DNA from: an uncultured Clostridia bacterium
Lineage (GTDB): Bacteria > Bacillota > Clostridia > Christensenellales > Aristaeellaceae
Length of the DNA stretch: 6,008 bases
Reading direction: 5' to 3'
Assembly (NCBI GenBank): GCA_947600345.1
Contig: CANQGC010000189.1
Location: forward strand, 1-6,008
A program made the position numbers and the translations under genes. Shown here in pieces: positions 5,875 to 6,008 of the stretch. A model generated the notes under the pieces. That model did not search any database and was not told where the DNA came from. It was given only the letters and a program-made list of their open reading frames with translations. How positions within the stretch are numbered: the stretch's first letter is position 1; each line of letters opens with the position of its first letter.

Positions 5875-5897
5875 CCAAGGAACCTGAGGTTCCTTGG
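5875..5897. repeat. Hairpin A, right copy
   Basis: A 23-base near-perfect palindrome with arms ccaaggaacct and aggttccttgg. It is the inverted counterpart of 5202-5224, with four compensated base-pair changes. Confidence 0.9.
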
Positions 5898-5899
5898 AT

Positions 5900-5919
5900 T
5901 CTCCCTTCTGCTGCCGCGC
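5900..5919 (-). repeat. Right terminal inverted repeat, 20 bp
   Basis: It is the exact reverse complement of 5180-5199. Similarity stops here: the bases outside (TGAGAACC) do not match the left flank. Confidence 0.9.
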
Positions 5920-5952
5920 TGAGAACCGGCGCTTCTACAGAAATGCAACGCA

Positions 5953-5989
5953 GGACTTTTGAGCCTCGGATCTATGGGCTCAAAAGTCC
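5953..5989. terminator. Strong hairpin near the right edge, possible terminator
   Basis: A perfect 13-bp stem (5953-5965 with 5977-5989) with an 11-base loop lies outside the composite element. The T and A runs are inside the stem and no clear T-tail follows on either strand. It may serve a gene beyond the window or be another repeat. Confidence 0.4.
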
Positions 5990-6006
5990 GTCGCTCCTTC
6001 CGCGAC
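5990..6006. repeat. Small hairpin at the right edge
   Basis: A 5-bp stem (5990-5994 with 6002-6006) with a 7-base loop directly abuts the preceding hairpin. The window ends two bases later, so its setting is unknown. Confidence 0.35.
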
Positions 6007-6008
6007 AG

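Larger units (their letters stand above)
5180..5919. repeat. Composite inverted-repeat hairpin element, 740 bp
   Basis: The outermost 20 bases at each end (5180-5199 and 5900-5919) are perfect inverted repeats, starting gcgcggcagc. Moving inward, both halves carry hairpins A, B, C, D and E in the same order, in opposite orientation. The outer 81 bases of each half (5180-5260 and 5839-5919) align without gaps. The left half (5180-5426) and right half (5642-5919) surround a centre of 215 bp. The right half has about 53 more bases between C and D, and the left half has hairpin C twice. No target-site duplication is visible (left flank CCCCAAAA, right flank TGAGAACC). There is no transposase here. 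It could be a non-autonomous mobile or repetitive element, or a structured RNA locus; I do not recognise a named family. Confidence 0.8.
5158..6008. other. 850-bp gene-free stretch dominated by hairpins
   Basis: No frame on either strand has both a ribosome site and recognisable protein features. Nearly all the structure is palindromic: a composite inverted element (5180-5919) and two further hairpins (5953-6006). The short interval 5920-5952 shows nothing recognisable. Confidence 0.75.

Noticed and set aside
5171..5927. Target-site duplication flanking the element
   Set aside because: The bases directly outside the terminal repeats (CCCCAAAA and TGAGAACC) do not match, so insertion by a standard transposase is not shown.
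5448..5948. - strand frame of 166 codons across the hairpin element
   Set aside because: It runs through terminal repeat, hairpins and spacers, has no ribosome site, and its first part translates palindromes. Only the last 30 or so residues look protein-like, which is reported as a possible remnant and not as a gene.

Overview
The window reads as chromosomal DNA of a GC-rich Gram-positive bacterium, most likely a Clostridia-type Firmicute. The evidence is an LCP (LytR-CpsA-Psr) cell-wall ligase, a stand-alone two-CBS-domain protein, an NhaC-type antiporter and an extended CDF transporter of Firmicute type, together with strong GGAGG ribosome sites and a consensus sigma-A promoter. The taxonomic call is inference from gene families and composition only.

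Layout, all genes on the + strand. (1) 2-1261: 3' part of an LCP-family membrane protein whose start lies left of the window, followed by a GC-rich hairpin (1279-1309). (2) 1351-1815: a near-perfect promoter (TTGCAA, 17 bp, TATAAT) driving a 137-aa two-CBS-domain protein, followed by another GC-rich hairpin (1829-1863). (3) 1912-5157: three closely spaced genes with good ribosome sites (gaps of 39 and 30 bp) that look like an operon: an NhaC-family Na+/H+ antiporter, a cation diffusion facilitator with a manganese-type N-D-D-D metal site, and a short-chain dehydrogenase/reductase. The first two point to cation homeostasis; the substrate of the SDR cannot be told.

(4) 5158-6008: about 850 bp with no credible gene. 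It holds the most interesting object in the window, a composite hairpin-rich element at 5180-5919. It is bounded by a perfect 20-bp terminal inverted repeat. Each half carries the same ordered set of hairpins (A, B, C, D, E from the outside in), and the two halves are inverted copies of each other around a roughly 215-bp centre. When the halves are aligned, the shared stems differ at ten base pairs (4 in A, 1 in B, 2 in C, 3 in E), and in every case both sides changed so that pairing is kept. Stem D in both halves encloses exactly 50 nt. This implies either selection on a folded RNA or ssDNA form, or repeated palindrome-restoring template switching. The element has no recognised protein and no visible target-site duplication, and I do not recognise it as a named family. 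Two further hairpins (5953-5989 and 5990-6006) lie between the element and the right edge.
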